The notes: generated from the letters alone by a model not told the origin. 63,777 bases of DNA from Nitrospira sp. (GCA_018242685.1 JAFEBM010000050.1:1-63777); one strand, 5' to 3'; shown: positions 29,011 to 38,376, counted from the first letter of the stretch. Program-made: numbers and translations.

Positions 29011-30995
29011 GCACCGGTCTCCCGACTGGCCGCCCGTTCCTGCTGTTCCAACGTCATGACCCGATGGACGAACACATCCTCAAGACTCAGCGGCCGCTCG
29101 CTGACAGCCTTCACACGCACGCCGTCTGAGGCAAGGGCTTCGCGGAGCCGTTCCTCGTCTTCCAAGGGATTGCGGGACAACACATGGATCTTGGCGCCGT
29201 AGAGCGCGGCTCCCGAAAATCCGGCTCCTTTCAATTGGCGACAAGCCTGTCCGGGGACATCCGTATCGATTTCAAGCAGCCGTCCAGCTTCATGCTCCAC
29301 TTGGCTCTTCATGTCGCTCGGCGATCCTTCGGCGACGATCCGACCCGCATACATCAACGCAAGGTGATCGCAATGTTCGGCCTCGGTCAAATAATGAGTG
29401 GTGACCAAGATCGCAACTCCTTCTTCACGCGCCAGCCGCGACAAGATCTCCCAGAAACGTCGCCGACCGATCGGGTCGACGCCGGAGGTCGGTTCGTCCA
29501 AGAACAGCACCCGGGGACGATGGACAAGCGCGCAGCCCAGCGCCAACCTCTGACGAACTCCCATCGGCAGGCGACCGGTCTGACTCGATTCATAGCCGTG
29601 CAAACCGGCCATCGCCGTAATCCATCGCAATCGTTCCTCTGTGGCCCGCGAATCCAGTCCATAGATTCCGGCGAACAGCCGGATGTTTTCCACGACAGTC
29701 AAGTCCAGATAGAGCGCAAATGCCTGCGACATGTAGCCGATGCGTTCTTTGATGGTGTCGCCCGCCGTCTTCATGGCCGCCCCCGCCACCCAACCCTCTC
29801 CACCGGTCGGCGGCATGATGCCGGTCAGCATTTTGATCACGGTAGTCTTTCCCGCTCCGTTGGCGCCCAGTAGGCCGAAAATCTCTCCCGGTTCGACGCG
29901 AAACGTGACCTGATCAACGGCGCGAAATGGTCCGAAATCCCGGACGAGTCCTTTCGCTTCGATCGCCGGTCCATGATAGTCCCGGTTCGTCGTGGGAAAC
30001 GAGACCGTATCGTCCGCTGCTTGACGTTCGGCCCGCCTCAGCAGCAGTGCGACGAACACGTCTTCCAATTCCGGTTCGTCTACTCGAACGTTCGACGGTT
30101 TCACGTCGCCTAACGCGGTTTCGATCTGCGACACCGCTTGCGCGGCATCGGTGGAATCCGTGAAGACGTGCAGCCGGGGGCCCAGCGCCTCGACTTGCCG
30201 GTACGACGCCTTGAGCCGAGCCATCGCCTCCGGCTGCGGCGCGGCGTCGAACGTCACCATGGATCCGGGAACCAGGGCCTGGACCTCGGCAGGCGTGCCG
30301 GAGACCAGCTGTTTTCCGTTCGAGAGGAATGACAGCCGGTGAAACCGAGCCGCCTCGTCCATGTAAGCCGTTGAGACGAGAGCGGTCATTCCGCGCTCCT
30401 GCAGGAATTCCGCAAGGATGGCCCAAAAATCGCGGCGTGAGACCGGATCGACACCGGTCGTCGGTTCATCCAAGATCGCCAGCTCCGGGTCGTGGATAAG
30501 GGTGCAGATCAGCCCCAGCTTCTGTTTCATGCCTCCCGATAGATCCTTCATCGCTCGCTCACGAAACTTGTCGAGCCTGGTCATGGCGAGGAGCCGCGCC
30601 TTTCGCTCGGCCAATTCATGCTTCGGCACCAGCCTGAGTCGCGCAAAGAAGTCGATGTTCTCCTCAACGGAAAGGTCAGGATACAAATTCAGCCCCAGGC
30701 CTTGCGGCAGAAAGCCGATTCGTTGCTTCACCAGCTCCGCAGCACGTTCCGAATCGACCAGCGTGCCGAACACCTCGACCGTGCCTTCGCCGTAGGTCAG
30801 CACGCCGGCAATCGCTTTCATCAGGCTGCTCTTACCGGCTCCGTCCGGCCCGATGAGACCGTAGATTTCACCGCGACGAACCTCCAGATCGACGCCATCG
30901 ACCGCCACATGCTTCTTGTAGCGCTTCACGAATTGCGATACGCGCACGACAGTGTCTGAGTGCTGCGATGAAGGTTCTGTTTCCATTTCTTTCAT
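29007..30995 (-). CDS. Double ABC ATP-binding protein of drug exporter (RbbA/YhiH-type N-terminal part)
   Basis: Two fused nucleotide-binding domains in 662 residues. Domain 1 has Walker A GPDGAGKSS near 49 and signature LSGGMKQKLG with ILDEPTTGVDP. Domain 2 has GANGAGKTT near 375; its signature is degenerate (LPMGVRQRLALG, with MG in place of GG) but is followed by a normal LFLDEPTSGVDP. A gene order of HlyD, double ATPase and two ABC-2 permeases is that of YbhGFSR-type tripartite exporters. The start at 30995 has GGAAG a few bases upstream. Confidence 0.93.
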   Translation of the reverse strand: MKEMETEPSSQHSDTVVRVSQFVKRYKKHVAVDGVDLEVRRGEIYGLIGPDGAGKSSLMKAIAGVLTYGEGTVEVFGTLVDSERAAELVKQRIGFLPQGLGLNLYPDLSVEENIDFFARLRLVPKHELAERKARLLAMTRLDKFRERAMKDLSGGMKQKLGLICTLIHDPELAILDEPTTGVDPVSRRDFWAILAEFLQERGMTALVSTAYMDEAARFHRLSFLSNGKQLVSGTPAEVQALVPGSMVTFDAAPQPEAMARLKASYRQVEALGPRLHVFTDSTDAAQAVSQIETALGDVKPSNVRVDEPELEDVFVALLLRRAERQAADDTVSFPTTNRDYHGPAIEAKGLVRDFGPFRAVDQVTFRVEPGEIFGLLGANGAGKTTVIKMLTGIMPPTGGEGWVAGAAMKTAGDTIKERIGYMSQAFALYLDLTVVENIRLFAGIYGLDSRATEERLRWITAMAGLHGYESSQTGRLPMGVRQRLALGCALVHRPRVLFLDEPTSGVDPIGRRRFWEILSRLAREEGVAILVTTHYLTEAEHCDHLALMYAGRIVAEGSPSDMKSQVEHEAGRLLEIDTDVPGQACRQLKGAGFSGAALYGAKIHVLSRNPLEDEERLREALASDGVRVKAVSERPLSLEDVFVHRVMTLEQQERAASRETGA

Positions 30996-31066
30996 TTTCT
31001 TCCGATTAGGGCGGGTGGGGGACCTTTTACTGCGCGCTCAGCGAGCACAAAGGTTCCCTGCTCGCC

Positions 31067-32173
31067 CTAACCCCTCGGCCTCTCCCACGCCACATCTTCT
31101 TCCCATCGAATGATGGCATCAGCGGGCAAGCCCGGCGTGAGGCGATGATCTGGATTATCGGTCAAGTACAGCCGGACCGCGTAAATGAGCTTCACCCGCT
31201 CGTCCGGCGTCTGCACTTCCTTGGGAGTGAATTCGGCTTTGGAAGCGATATAGCGAAGGGTCGCATCGAACGGCTGCTCAGGAAAGGCGTCGGTATGGAC
31301 TCGCGCAGGCAGCCCGAGGCGCAGCTTGCCGATCTGGACCGCCGGGACATACACCTGAAGATAGAGATGGTCGAGATCAACCAACTCCAGGAGCGGGGCG
31401 CCGGCCGTAACCACTTCGCCGACATTGACCATTCTGGTGGTGATGGTGCCGCTCGCAGGAGCCTCGATCGTCAAATCTTTCAGCACGCTTTCTGCTTCAT
31501 CTAGGGCCGCGTAGGACTGGTCGCGCTGACGTTCCAACGCGGCGACCTCGCTCTCCTTAGCCCTGATACGTTTCCAGCCCAATTCGGCATGCGAGAGTTC
31601 TTTGATGGCCTGGCTCAGAGCTCCCTTGGCGGAGGCCTGGTCGCTCACGGCGCTCTTCCACCGGACTTCGGTCTGATCATGCAGCTGGTGAGATACGGCC
31701 TGCTCGGGCAGCAACGCGCGGATGCGCGCGACATCCTGCCGAGCCTCCTGTTCGACCGCCTTGGCCTTTTCGAGGGCGGCACGTGCGCTGTCCACCTTCG
31801 CGGAGGAGGCTTCGATGTCGAGCGGCACTTCAAGATTCAACACCGCGAGTGCCGTATGAGCCGCCTCAACCTGAGCCTCAAGCATATCCACCAGCCGACG
31901 GGCCTGTTCGACCCTGGCGCGCGTCTGAACATCGTCCAGTATAACCAGCGGCTGGTCTTTTGCGACCATGTCACCTTCCCGGGCTCTCAACTCGGCAATC
32001 CGTCCAGGAAACTTACTCGCGATAGTGACGTGATCTCCTTCAATGCGCCCGTTGGTCTGAATGAGGCCCTCCGGTAACCCACTCTCCCAGAAGAGTCGAC
32101 TCAGCGCCGTATAACCAATAAGCATCGCCACAACCACGGCAATGGCCGCGATGATATAGGCCCGGGTCGTCAT
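31067..32173 (-). CDS. HlyD-family membrane fusion protein
   Basis: Periplasmic adaptor linking the ABC exporter to an outer-membrane channel. One N-terminal membrane helix (YIIAAIAVVVAMLIGYTAL), a lipoyl-like half motif (IASKFPGRIAELRAREGDMV), a long coiled coil of about 150 residues, then the second half (IEAPASGTITTRMVNVGEVV). I start at ATG 32173, directly before the helix; ATG 32221 is in frame 16 codons upstream, and no candidate has a strong ribosome binding site. It is first in the operon, 71 bases before the ATPase gene. No outer-membrane TolC-like gene is adjacent. Confidence 0.88.
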   Translation of the reverse strand: MTTRAYIIAAIAVVVAMLIGYTALSRLFWESGLPEGLIQTNGRIEGDHVTIASKFPGRIAELRAREGDMVAKDQPLVILDDVQTRARVEQARRLVDMLEAQVEAAHTALAVLNLEVPLDIEASSAKVDSARAALEKAKAVEQEARQDVARIRALLPEQAVSHQLHDQTEVRWKSAVSDQASAKGALSQAIKELSHAELGWKRIRAKESEVAALERQRDQSYAALDEAESVLKDLTIEAPASGTITTRMVNVGEVVTAGAPLLELVDLDHLYLQVYVPAVQIGKLRLGLPARVHTDAFPEQPFDATLRYIASKAEFTPKEVQTPDERVKLIYAVRLYLTDNPDHRLTPGLPADAIIRWEEDVAWERPRG

Positions 32174-32401
32174 ATCGTCATTTCCATACTCCTGAATCTC
32201 CATCGTCGTCCGCGGCATCACCGAGCGACGATCGCGTCCCTTGTGCCCCGCAGAATCATATTGCGAAGCCTAGAGGCTGCCTAGCGACTGCAAATACGAA
32301 GCCTGTGAAAGGAGTTCATCACTTATGGCTTGGTCTTTACGGAAGATTCACAAGTTGAACGACAACCGGAGCGTAGGAGCAGGAGTGCTGAGGGGAGATT
32401 T

Positions 32402-32443
32402 GCGACAGGGTTAAAAACCCACTCTGTCGCAGAACGCGACAAG
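32402..32443. repeat. GCGACAG hairpin repeat, copy 1
   Basis: Contains a perfect 8-base inverted repeat, TGCGACAG at 32401-32408 and CTGTCGCA at 32424-32431, with a 15-base loop, followed by a further GCGACAAG at 32436. Two related copies lie at 37696 and 41560. About 60 bases upstream (32342) is the 17-mer GAAGATTCACAAGTTGA, which recurs at 37667 before copy 2. Confidence 0.7.
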
Positions 32444-32478
32444 TAGTTCGGAGATCGTTTTGGCGGATGACCGGCCCG

Positions 32479-32664
32479 CTATTTGAAGCCCTTGTAGGGA
32501 TCATCAAAGATCGCTCGGCATTCTAGACAACGAACCTTTCCGGTTCGTTTACCGCCCCTGGTCAAAATATCATCAATGAGGCGCTGATGAGCGCAAGCCG
32601 TTGCTTCGAACCCGATGCCGATTTCTGCTTCTGCATTCTGGATGACCCGTGTTTTCATGAGCAT
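32479..32664 (-). CDS. Small conserved-looking hypothetical protein with a CxxC pair
   Basis: 61-residue protein from ATG 32664, which has GAGG eight bases upstream; the frame can be extended to 32739 without a site. It contains an ACAH segment and a late CLEC pair (KVRCLECRAIFDDPYKGFK), which may form a small metal-binding or redox motif. There is no signal peptide or membrane segment. I do not recognise a family. It sits between the efflux operon and the small winged-helix-like gene, all on the minus strand. Confidence 0.55.
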   Translation of the reverse strand: MLMKTRVIQNAEAEIGIGFEATACAHQRLIDDILTRGGKRTGKVRCLECRAIFDDPYKGFK

Positions 32665-32778
32665 GTCACATGCCTCGCGTGGTGATGTGCCGGGACAGGC
32701 CGACTCGAATGTTCTCCACCGAGATCTCCTGTCGAACATCCGTTTGTCCGGGGAGAACAGACTCTATCGACTCTGTCG

Positions 32779-33009
32779 TTATGCGGCGGTCGTCGGGACT
32801 GCTGCAACCGGACGATAGGCCTGTACCTGATAGGTCTTACCCCTGTCCATCGTCACCCGGATGTGCCCCGTTCTACTCAAATAATCGATGGCCAGAAACA
32901 CTTGATTCCAGGTCAAGTCCGGGCAAAGGTCCATGACCTCTTCCAACGGACAAGCCGTACCCAGTTGTTCCAGCCTATCTCTGACTTGATCAATGTGGGT
33001 GGCCATCAT
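32779..33009 (-). CDS. Small winged-helix-like hypothetical protein
   Basis: 76 residues with the order helix (DQVRDRLEQLG), helix-turn-helix-like segment (CPLEEVMDLCPDLTWNQVFLAIDYLSRTG) and a strand pair (HIRVTMDRGKTYQVQAY), the layout of a minimal winged-helix DNA-binding domain. A strong ribosome binding site, AAGGAGGA, precedes ATG 33009 by seven bases; a second ATG follows directly. It may be a small regulator. It faces away from the sensor kinase gene at 33428. Confidence 0.68.
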   Translation of the reverse strand: MMATHIDQVRDRLEQLGTACPLEEVMDLCPDLTWNQVFLAIDYLSRTGHIRVTMDRGKTYQVQAYRPVAAVPTTAA

Positions 33010-33427
33010 AGCTCTTCCTCCTTTTCTTCAGTGAGCCCTGACGTTGCACTCTATATAGATAGGGTTCCGCACAAACCTCGGGTCATCCCTAGTTCCACGT
33101 AAAAAGGTCCCAGTATCGGTTCAGAAAAACCGAGCGCTCGGCTATCAGTTCATTCAGAACCCGTCAGGCTCCAGGACTCGCATGCCGGGTCGGATGAGAC
33201 GCTAGGGGTTCACCCAGATTTTCCCTAAAAATCTACCCGGGAAGGTCTCGCTTCTCGCCATTCCTCTTTCCACTTGCTCGGCATTAGTATGAAGGCCTAG
33301 AAATGATCACCTCACTCATGGCAAAACAAGCCGAACAGGCGATTGGCTGGTCAGCGGCGGTAAGATGGAACCCCAGGACTGGTCTCGCACGCTGTAACCG
33401 CGGGATCGATACATAAAGAGTAGGGAG
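33010..33427. other. Divergent intergenic region with TCCCTAGT-type motifs
   Basis: 418 bases between the small winged-helix gene and the first sensor kinase. No gene is visible. At 33085-33103 it holds ATCCCTAGTTCCACGTA, preceded by CGGG, and at 33203-33216 an imperfect palindrome TAGGGGTTCACCCA. Related TCCCTAGT sequences occur upstream of response-regulator genes at 36485 and 38377. It should contain promoters for both flanking genes. Confidence 0.5.
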
Positions 33428-35395
33428 ATGAGAAAGGAAGGCTCCGGTCTGAAACAACATCCACGTGAGTCGGGCGGCGGTGAAGACGCGACCGCGCAAG
33501 ATCAAGCCGCCGAAGAACTGCGCAAGAGCGAAGCCCGCTTTCGCAACTTGGCCGATACCGCTCCGGCCATGCTGTGGGTCACCGAACCGGATGGCTCTCG
33601 CTCGTTTATCTCGCGCGGGTGGTATGAATTCACCGGGCAGACGGAACAGGAGGGACTGGGTCAGAATGGGTTCGGCTGGCTCGGTGCGGTCCATCCCGAC
33701 GACCGTGAGCAGTCCGAGCATATGTTTCAGGACGCCAACAAGGCGCGCCGGCCCTTCAGCCTCGACTATCGCCTCCGCCGACACGACGGCGAATACCACT
33801 GGGCGATCGATGCGGGACATCCTCGTTTCGGGCCAAACAGTGAATTTCTCGGGTATATCGGCTCGGTGCTAGATATCACCGATCGGAAGGAGGCGGAGCA
33901 GGCGCAAACCCTGCTCATCAAAGACCTGAACCGTTCGCAACAATACTTTCGCGCGCTCTTCAACTGGACTCCCTCCGCTGTCGGGATCAGTACCGTGGCG
34001 GAAGGCCGGCTGTGTGATGTGAATGAGGGGTTTAGCCGATTGACCGGGTATACCAGAGAGGAGCTGCTCGGTCGGACAACCTTAGAATTGGGGTTGTGGA
34101 CCGATCCATCGGAACGCGTGACGGTGCTCCGAGAAATTCAGAACCAGGGCTATCTGCACAATCGTGAAGGGCTGCTCCGAACCAAGTCCGGAGAGATTCG
34201 CTCTCTCATGGTCACGGTCGATTCGATCCAACTTGGGTCCACTCCCTGCTTGATCTATGTGGCCCATGACATGACCGACCGCAAACGAGCGGAAGAGGCG
34301 CTCAAGCAGAGCGAGGAGCAGTTTGCATCGCTTGTCCGGTCCACCGAAGACGGTATCGTGACGTTGGATCGCCTGGGGCTGATCACATTCTGGAATCCAG
34401 GGGCGGAGAAACTGTTCGGATACGCCCAGGACGAGGTTCTCGGCAAACCGATGGCCCTGCTGATGCCGGAACGATTCCGAGAGAGGCACGAGCGAGGGAT
34501 CGAGCGGGCGAGCGCCGCCGGTCATCTCACGGCCGCGGGAAAAATGTTCGAACTGGTGGGCCTCCGAAAAGATGGGACGGAGTTTCCAACCGAGATCTCA
34601 GTCTCCTCCTGGAACACAAGGGACGAGGTCTTCTTCACCGGCATCATACGCGACATCACCGAGCGCAAAATGAGCGAGCTGGCGTTGCAGCAGAACCAAG
34701 AAGAGTTGCGCAGCCAGCAAACGCAGCTGCATGAGCTGACCGCAAATCTGCTCACGGCGCAGGAAGAGGAACGGAGACGCATTGCCCGCGATTTGCATGA
34801 TGAATTCAGCCAGCGGCTGGCCGCCTTGACGATTGATCTGCAAAGCCTGTCGCGCAAGACATCGGAATCGGATTCGTCTGGCTCGAGTCGTCTCAAGCAA
34901 TTGGGCGACAGTGCGGAGCAGCTCACGACCGATCTGCAGCGCCTGGCGCATCAGCTTCATTCCTCCCTCTTGGAACAAGTGGGCCTGGAAGCGGCCGCGC
35001 GCGAACTCGCGGAAGAGTTCTCCGCACGAACGGGAGCGACGACGGAGATCGTCGTGCGGAATTTGTGGGACGCTGTCCCACTCGAGCAGGCGACCTGCCT
35101 CTACCGTGTGTTGCAGGAAAGTCTGCAGAACGTCAGGAAACATGCCGAAGCCGCCAGTGTCTTGGTCCGTCTCGTGGGAACGGCGCGCGGTGTGGGACTA
35201 TGCATCTATGACGACGGGCGAGGATTTGAACGGTCGCCGGAGGTCACGTCGCGCAAGGGATTGGGTTTGACCAGCATGGCGGAGCGGGTGAAAGCGCTCC
35301 AGGGCACGTTTCACGTGTGGACCAAAACCGGACAGGGCACGGAGATCCATGCCTGGGTGCCGTTTCGGAAGGGACAGGCGACGGCGGATAGCTGA
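33428..35395 (+). CDS. PAS-containing sensor histidine kinase (NarL-type, HisKA_3)
   Basis: 655-residue soluble kinase with no membrane segment. Three PAS domains (about 35-160 with a PAC-like DITDRKEAE end, 165-290, and 295-415 with ITFWNPGAEKLFGY) are followed by a short coiled coil. A HisKA_3 dimerisation domain follows, with the phosphoacceptor histidine in RDLHDEFSQ near 456, and then a HATPase with DDGRGF near 594 and GLGLTSM. The first PAS is almost the same as that of the kinase at 41743. It is 75 bases upstream of a LuxR-type regulator that is its probable partner. The start has GTAGGGAG just before ATG 33428. Confidence 0.93.
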   Translation: MRKEGSGLKQHPRESGGGEDATAQDQAAEELRKSEARFRNLADTAPAMLWVTEPDGSRSFISRGWYEFTGQTEQEGLGQNGFGWLGAVHPDDREQSEHMFQDANKARRPFSLDYRLRRHDGEYHWAIDAGHPRFGPNSEFLGYIGSVLDITDRKEAEQAQTLLIKDLNRSQQYFRALFNWTPSAVGISTVAEGRLCDVNEGFSRLTGYTREELLGRTTLELGLWTDPSERVTVLREIQNQGYLHNREGLLRTKSGEIRSLMVTVDSIQLGSTPCLIYVAHDMTDRKRAEEALKQSEEQFASLVRSTEDGIVTLDRLGLITFWNPGAEKLFGYAQDEVLGKPMALLMPERFRERHERGIERASAAGHLTAAGKMFELVGLRKDGTEFPTEISVSSWNTRDEVFFTGIIRDITERKMSELALQQNQEELRSQQTQLHELTANLLTAQEEERRRIARDLHDEFSQRLAALTIDLQSLSRKTSESDSSGSSRLKQLGDSAEQLTTDLQRLAHQLHSSLLEQVGLEAAARELAEEFSARTGATTEIVVRNLWDAVPLEQATCLYRVLQESLQNVRKHAEAASVLVRLVGTARGVGLCIYDDGRGFERSPEVTSRKGLGLTSMAERVKALQGTFHVWTKTGQGTEIHAWVPFRKGQATADS

Positions 35396-35470
35396 TCGCT
35401 CACGCCGCATATGCGGCTTGCATCGGGACCTACCGCCGCATGGGTCGATGAGTCTTAAGAGGCAATCATA

Positions 35471-36124
35471 ATGAAGCAGCCCCGTGTCTTGATGGCCGAT
35501 GATCATTCGATCATGCTGGCTGGCGTGCGAAAATTGATCGAGGACCGTTGTGACGTTGTCGGAACGGTCGAGGACGGTCGGGCCTTGCTCGAGGCGGCAG
35601 AGCGACTCAAACCGGACCTGATTCTGCTGGATATTACCATGCCGCTGTTGAATGGGCTGGATGCCGCCCGCCAACTCAAGAAATCGCACCCCGACGTGAA
35701 ACTCCTGTTTCTCACGATGCATGCGAGTCCACGGTATGCCACCGAAGCCTTCAAAGCCGGGGGGAACGGCTATCTCTTGAAACAATCCGCTGTTTCGGAA
35801 TTGTCCCAGGCGATCGAGGCCGTGTTGCAGGGCAAATGCTATCTCACTCCCTCCATTACCAGGCCGGTGATTGAGCAGGCCATCAGGGCCAAGGAGGAGC
35901 CGGCGGTCAAAGGGGCTGTCACGGAACTGACGCCACGCCAGCGCGAAGTGCTGCAATTGATCGGCGAAGGCAAGGGGACCAAAGAGATCGCTGTAGTCCT
36001 GAATCTGTCCGTGAAGACCGTCGAATTTCACAAGACCTGCCTGATGAAAGAGTTGGATCTCCATACCACCGCGAAGTTGGTGCGGTACGCTATCGCCCAG
36101 GGCCTGGCCGGCGAGCAACCGTAG
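35471..36124 (+). CDS. LuxR/NarL-family response regulator
   Basis: 217-residue two-domain regulator. The receiver has the acidic pair ADDH at the N-terminus, phosphoacceptor Asp in LILLDITMP near 54, and a Lys in LLKQSA. The C-terminal LuxR-type helix-turn-helix (TELTPRQREVLQLIGEGKGT, then LSVKTVEFHK) spans about 148-205. It is the only DNA-binding regulator in this signalling region and is the likely output of the kinase just upstream. AAGAGG precedes ATG 35471 by eight bases. Confidence 0.94.
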   Translation: MKQPRVLMADDHSIMLAGVRKLIEDRCDVVGTVEDGRALLEAAERLKPDLILLDITMPLLNGLDAARQLKKSHPDVKLLFLTMHASPRYATEAFKAGGNGYLLKQSAVSELSQAIEAVLQGKCYLTPSITRPVIEQAIRAKEEPAVKGAVTELTPRQREVLQLIGEGKGTKEIAVVLNLSVKTVEFHKTCLMKELDLHTTAKLVRYAIAQGLAGEQP

Positions 36125-36592
36125 CCGGGCTCCGTCTTCCTCCTGCCGCTCGTCGTTGCTCCTCCAGCAAGTACCTGTTCAAAGAAATCAATCCGCTCAA
36201 CTGTGCTCCTGGGAACAAGGCTCGTATCCTACGCCGACCTTCCCCGTTCTATCACCGCTTCGACTTGAACAATCTCGCTGGACAGCCCGCGCATACTCAA
36301 TGCTCATGGATCCATGGTGGCGCCACTCCGAGGGAATATACGGCTTCAATCTACGATTAGGTTCCGCAGCCGCCTGCACCAATTGAGCGAATAAACAACC
36401 GCTCATGCTGGTCAGGTCAAACTCAGTAGAGGGTTCCTTCCCTCAACTGCGCCCCGGCAATCTTCACATCGAAAACCGAGCCGATCCCTAGTTTCTACGG
36501 ATTCCTCTCTGTACTAGAAAAGTACCTACAAAGAACGAGAAAGGGATGACTTATGGACATGGCAACCCTCAGTACAGTTAGGAGGAAATACA
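36125..36592. other. Intergenic region upstream of receiver protein
   Basis: 468 bases with no supportable gene. Near the right end it contains GATCCCTAGTTTCTACGG (36483-36500), which shares TCCCTAGT with the regions at 33085 and 38377. A short palindrome GTACTAGAAAAGTAC follows at 36511-36525, then the strong ribosome binding site AGGAGG of the next gene at 36581-36586. Confidence 0.45.
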
Positions 36593-37108
36593 ATGACCGG
36601 CTACGGCAAACGCGTACTGATCATCGACGATGCACAGGACCTTCACTATCTGACGGCGATGGTGCTGGCGAATGTCGGCTACAACGTGTATTCGGCTTTC
36701 GACGGTTTAGAAGGACTGCATGAAATGAAGAAGCGTCGCTACGACGTCGTGCTGGTCGATTATCACATGCCGCGGCTCGACGGTTTGCAGTTCGTCGAGA
36801 TCAGCCGTACGACTTGGCCTGAAACACCCATCATTCTGTTGTCCGGCGACGCGTCCGTCTCCGATCGCCCCGATCGCGTCCCAGGCCTGTTTGGATGCTT
36901 ATCCAAACCGTTTGAGCTGCCGCAACTGCTCGAACTCGTGAATCAGGCATGTTGCGATACGGGGATCTCACGCCGGTTTGAGTCCATGCCTCGCACCAAA
37001 GAAATCGAACGGAGGTCTCATGATCGGCAATCATGGGTGTGTGGAGACTCGTTCAAGGGAATGACCGAGGGCCATCCGCCCGGCACTCGCCGTTCAGAAG
37101 GATTTTGA
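36593..37108 (+). CDS. Single-domain response regulator (CheY-like) with C-terminal tail
   Basis: 171 residues: a receiver domain in residues 6-125 (IIDDAQD, VVLVDYHMPRLDG with the phosphoacceptor Asp, LLSGD, and the conserved Lys in CLSKPFEL) followed by a 45-residue hydrophilic tail with no recognisable fold. There is no DNA-binding or enzymatic output, so it probably acts by protein contact or as a phosphate sink for one of the nearby kinases. AGGAGG lies seven bases before ATG 36593. Confidence 0.9.
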   Translation: MTGYGKRVLIIDDAQDLHYLTAMVLANVGYNVYSAFDGLEGLHEMKKRRYDVVLVDYHMPRLDGLQFVEISRTTWPETPIILLSGDASVSDRPDRVPGLFGCLSKPFELPQLLELVNQACCDTGISRRFESMPRTKEIERRSHDRQSWVCGDSFKGMTEGHPPGTRRSEGF

Positions 37109-37182
37109 CGGTCAACCGAAGGCCGTGATCGACGATCCGCATCTCAGTCAGACGTAATCGCCCTACTGAACCGGAGGTCCCT

Positions 37183-37647
37183 ATGCCGACACACGCAGCC
37201 TCTCATGCTCAGCGGTCGATACATCGCCGACAGCGGGTGAGGCGCATTCGCATCCTACTGGTGGATGACCACATCCTCGTTCGGATGGGATTGCGCAAGG
37301 ATCTCGAACGTTATGCCGACATTGAGCTGGTGGGTGAGGCGACGGATGGGGAAGAGGCGGTGAAGTTGACGGACCAGCTGAAGCCCGATGTCGTTGTCAT
37401 GGACATCAACATGCCGAGAATGAACGGCATCGAAGCGACAGGTCGCCTCATGCGAGAACATCCGCATCTGATCATCATCGGCCTCTCGTTTGACGTGAGA
37501 AAGAGGAATCGGGAAGCCATGTCGGAGGCGGGCGCCCACATGTTGCTCGACAAGGGAGCGGCGCGTGGACAGCTGTATCGTGCGATTTATGAGGCTGTCG
37601 GAAAAAGCATGGATGCCCGCTCGCCCGACCACTATACTGTCGCATAG
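37183..37647 (+). CDS. Receiver-only response regulator (copy A of an inverted pair)
   Basis: 154-residue receiver protein without an output domain. A basic N-terminal extension (RSIHRRQRVRRIR) precedes LLVDDH; the phosphoacceptor Asp is in VVMDINMPRMNG and the conserved Lys in LLDKGA. It resembles the receiver half of NarL/FixJ-type regulators that has lost its helix-turn-helix. Its central part (37319-37442) is almost the same DNA sequence, in inverted orientation, as part of the convergent gene 37809-38273. A ribosome binding site CGGAGG precedes ATG 37183. Confidence 0.9.
   Translation: MPTHAASHAQRSIHRRQRVRRIRILLVDDHILVRMGLRKDLERYADIELVGEATDGEEAVKLTDQLKPDVVVMDINMPRMNGIEATGRLMREHPHLIIIGLSFDVRKRNREAMSEAGAHMLLDKGAARGQLYRAIYEAVGKSMDARSPDHYTVA
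37319..37442 (+). repeat. Arm 1 of 124-bp inverted repeat inside receiver genes
   Basis: Matches the reverse complement of 38014-38137 with three mismatches in 124 bases. The last 100 bases (37343-37442) are exact. Outside this block the two genes diverge strongly, which suggests local gene conversion or a very recent copy. Confidence 0.9.
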
Positions 37648-37695
37648 CTGGAACGGCTTTTGAGTTGAAGATTCACAAGTTGAGCAGTCACGCGG

Positions 37696-37736
37696 GTGAC
37701 AGGGGAGAAAACTGCTCCGTCGCATAAGGCAACAGG
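37696..37736. repeat. GCGACAG hairpin repeat, copy 2 (degenerate)
   Basis: Reads GTGACAGGG, then an A-rich spacer, then CTCCGTCGCATAAGGCAACAGG, aligning to copies at 32402 and 41560. The stem is weaker than in copy 1. The 17-mer GAAGATTCACAAGTTGA sits just before it (37667), as it does before copy 1. It lies between the two convergent receiver genes. Confidence 0.6.
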
Positions 37737-37808
37737 TGAGGGGAATAGGTTTGTGAGGCCGAGAGAATTGGAGGAGAAGGCCGTGCTTGAACTTCCGGCC
37801 CCGTTTCG

Positions 37809-38273
37809 CTATGCAAAGGGGCGGTCAGCGGGCGATCGGGCCTCAATGGTTTTGCCGACAGCCTGATAAATCGCGTGAGGCAGGTGTTGATACGCCGTCC
37901 CCTTTTCGAGCAATTGACAGGCACCGGCATCCAAGAACGCTTCTCGATTCCCATTTCCGATGTAAAAGGAGAGGCCGATGACCGGCAGGTGCGGATGTTT
38001 TCGTATGATGGAGCCTGTCGCTTCGATGCCGTTCATTCTCGGCATGTTGATGTCCATGACAACGACATCGGGCTTCAGCTGGTCCGTCAACTTCACCGCC
38101 TCTTCCCCATCCGCCGCCTCACCCACCAATTCAATGTCGATATGATGGCTAAGATACTTACGTAACCCTTGCCGGACGAGAAAGTGGTCGTCCGCCAGTA
38201 AGACGCGAATACATTTGGCCTTCGACCGGTCGGCTATGGAACTCTGAGGATGGGAGACTGAACATGTCGACAT
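37809..38273 (-). CDS. Receiver-only response regulator (copy B of an inverted pair)
   Basis: 154-residue receiver without an output domain, paralogous to and convergent with the gene at 37183. It has LLADDH near the N-terminus, VVMDINMPRMNG with the phosphoacceptor Asp, and a Lys in LLEKGT. I start at ATG 38273, which has GGAGG six bases upstream; the frame extends seven codons further. The central 124 bases are nearly identical to copy A in opposite orientation, although the two ends of the proteins differ. Confidence 0.9.
   Translation of the reverse strand: MSTCSVSHPQSSIADRSKAKCIRVLLADDHFLVRQGLRKYLSHHIDIELVGEAADGEEAVKLTDQLKPDVVVMDINMPRMNGIEATGSIIRKHPHLPVIGLSFYIGNGNREAFLDAGACQLLEKGTAYQHLPHAIYQAVGKTIEARSPADRPFA
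38014..38137 (-). repeat. Arm 2 of 124-bp inverted repeat inside receiver genes
   Basis: Reverse-complement partner of 37319-37442 (121 of 124 bases the same). The two arms face each other across about 570 bases that include both gene ends, so homologous recombination between them would invert that segment and swap the C-termini of the two receivers. Confidence 0.9.
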
Positions 38274-38376
38274 CTGGCACCTCCGTTCGCTCATCAGCTG
38301 GTTTGCCGGTTAAAACCAGTTCGCATAATTAGGAATGCGTTGCAACAAGGTAGCATGGCGTCTACTTTCGAATGAC

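Noticed and set aside
36511..36525. Short palindrome GTACTAGAAAAGTAC
   Set aside because: Only five paired bases per arm and a single occurrence; this is not enough to call an operator.
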